This document shows, piece by piece, positions 63,163 through 64,000 of a stretch of DNA of 64,000 bases. Made by a program: the position numbers and the translations under genes. The notes beneath the pieces were generated by a model. The model saw only the letters and a list, made by a program, of their open reading frames with translations. It searched no databases and had not been told where the DNA came from. Source of the DNA: JAOTZA01 sp965224065 (GTDB taxonomy: Bacteria > Acidobacteriota > Thermoanaerobaculia > Multivoradales > JAHEKO01). The stretch is taken from positions 1,488,001 through 1,552,000 of the forward strand of contig CBDCYF010000005.1 of the NCBI GenBank assembly GCA_965224065.1, given 5' to 3'. How positions within the stretch are numbered: the first letter of the stretch is position 1; each line of letters opens with the position of its first letter.

Positions 63163-63465
63163 TCCTCATCCCCGCGACGTTTTTAGAGCCGGCGCGTCAG
63201 GGATCCGTCAGGTGGGCCGCCGGATCTACGGCCGGGACCGCTCTCCCCGCTCAGTTTTCGACGCTCCATGGCCTCGGCCATGCCGGCTAACGGCGTCCAA
63301 GGACTCATCGACACTCGCCAATATCTTACCGTACGACCGCGCAGCGCGGGCTGTTAGAGTGCGCCAAATCGAAGCCTAGGAGCCGTCGAGTCTCGGCCGC
63401 CGTGCTCCCGACGGAACGGTGACCGGAGCCTCGGCTGCTTCGATTTGCTGGGGGGAGTGAACACA
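63163..63465. promoter_or_regulatory. Divergent spacer with inverted repeat upstream of the BTAD gene
   Basis: No gene is visible. AAATCGAAGC (63366-63375) and GCTTCGATTT (63437-63446) are perfect inverted copies, 61 bp apart, just ahead of the regulator gene. A looping operator or the foot of an RNA stem is possible. Nothing else stands out. Confidence 0.5.
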
Positions 63466-64000
63466 TTGAACCGCCTACAGATTCGACTCCTGGGAGGGTT
63501 TGAGGCTCGCCTGGGCGATCGAGTGGTGCGGTCTTTTGAGTCGAGAAAAGCGCGCGCGCTCCTCGGCTATCTGGCATACAACCGGCAAACGCCCTTGAGC
63601 CGCGACCTTCTGGCCGGTCTGCTGTGGAGCGAGCGGTCGGACGAATCGGCGCGGCGCAATCTCCGACAGGCTCTCTACAATGTTCGTTCGGCGCTCTCGT
63701 CGCCCGACGACGAGCGTCCGATCTTTGTCACCGACCAGATGAGCGTCCAGATCGACCCGGAGCTCGACTGCTGGGTCGACGTGGAAGAGTTCCGAGCCTC
63801 CGTCACCCGCGGTCTGGGCGACGAAGGGAACGACCCCGGGCAACTGGTGGCGGCAGCTCGCCTCTACCGCGGCGATCTGCTGGCCGGGTTCTATCTCGCC
63901 GGCTGCGCCGAGTTCGAGGAGTGGCTCCTCGCCACCCAGGAACAGCTGCGAGACGAGGCCATCACCGTGTTGAGAACGCTGGTCGCGATCTATTTGCAGC
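63466..64000 (+). CDS. BTAD/SARP-type transcription activator, N-terminal part (cut by window edge)
   Basis: 178 codons visible. TTG 63466 has GGGGGAG 8 nt upstream; GTG 63457 overlaps that site and is less likely. N-terminal winged-helix of OmpR/SARP type (IRLLGGFEARLGD, SRKARALLGYLA, ARRNLRQALYNVRSAL) followed by the start of the bacterial transcriptional activation domain (LYRGDLLAGFYL, FEEWLL). Such proteins often carry an NB-ARC or TPR part later, which would lie outside. Confidence 0.87.
   Translation, partial: MNRLQIRLLGGFEARLGDRVVRSFESRKARALLGYLAYNRQTPLSRDLLAGLLWSERSDESARRNLRQALYNVRSALSSPDDERPIFVTDQMSVQIDPELDCWVDVEEFRASVTRGLGDEGNDPGQLVAAARLYRGDLLAGFYLAGCAEFEEWLLATQEQLRDEAITVLRTLVAIYLQ

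Noticed and set aside
1..64000. CRISPR arrays, rRNA, tRNA, insertion sequences
   Set aside because: No regularly spaced repeats, no rRNA-like or tRNA-like stretch, and no transposase or integrase other than chromosomal xerD were seen by eye.

Overview
This is a 64 kb stretch of G+C-rich (about two thirds G+C by eye), densely coded bacterial chromosome. No rRNA, tRNA, CRISPR array, transposase or phage gene was seen. The gene content suggests a Gram-negative, probably Acidobacteriota-like organism. It has outer-membrane and RND export genes, sensors built from Reg_prop beta-propellers, an S55 (SpoIVB-type) peptidase domain outside a sporulation context, fused alpha-beta E1, KorAB, and an OmpR-less mix of sigma-54, ECF and BTAD regulators. 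The taxonomic call is inference. Neighbouring same-strand genes very often overlap by 4 bp (ATGA, GTGA, TTGA), and GTG or TTG starts are common.

Layout. 1-5 kb: a class A penicillin-binding protein cut by the window edge, tatD, an MFS exporter and a glycosyltransferase. 5.0-5.45 kb: gene-free, with two long inverted repeats. 5.5-10.6 kb (minus): alr, a fused thiamine-diphosphate E1 dehydrogenase, mobA and fdhD. 10.7-18.3 kb (minus): an adaptor and two tandem RND permeases (MdtABC-like layout, no outer-membrane channel). 18.6-25.2 kb (plus): a sigma-54 activator with a degenerate GGDEF domain and a strong terminator, then a 14-blade propeller diguanylate cyclase with a sigma-54-like promoter.

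25.3-28.4 kb (minus) is the most notable region: a compact lasso-peptide locus. It holds a precursor with a textbook leader motif and a 19-residue core (predicted Gly1-Asp8 ring), an asparagine-synthetase-like cyclase and an HPr-kinase-like protein. The usual RRE protein, leader peptidase and exporter are absent from the whole window. 28.8-31.1 kb: an L,D-transpeptidase coupled to a TPR protein with a related C-terminal domain. 31.3-33.2 kb: an ECF sigma factor, a membrane protein (candidate anti-sigma) and a periplasmic PDZ protein, behind a good GGAAC-N16-CGTT promoter.

33.3-41.5 kb: a DUF1015 protein, a rhodanese-like protein, then (minus) nuoB-nuoCD-nuoI followed by korAB, which suggests ferredoxin-linked electron entry. 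41.7-50.7 kb: a PP2C phosphatase, lytic transglycosylase, xerD, a LeuA-family enzyme, a PilB/GspE ATPase, a ClpX-like ATPase and leuB. 50.7-52.9 kb: a DUF819 membrane protein, a DUF2071 protein and a double-CDGSH protein. 53-61 kb (minus): six genes all joined by 4-bp overlaps (recN, tsaC, S55 peptidase, propeller/Fn3 protein, coaD, add). 61-64 kb: a CRP-family regulator, a DUF481 outer-membrane protein, a small conserved protein and the start of a BTAD-type activator cut by the right edge.
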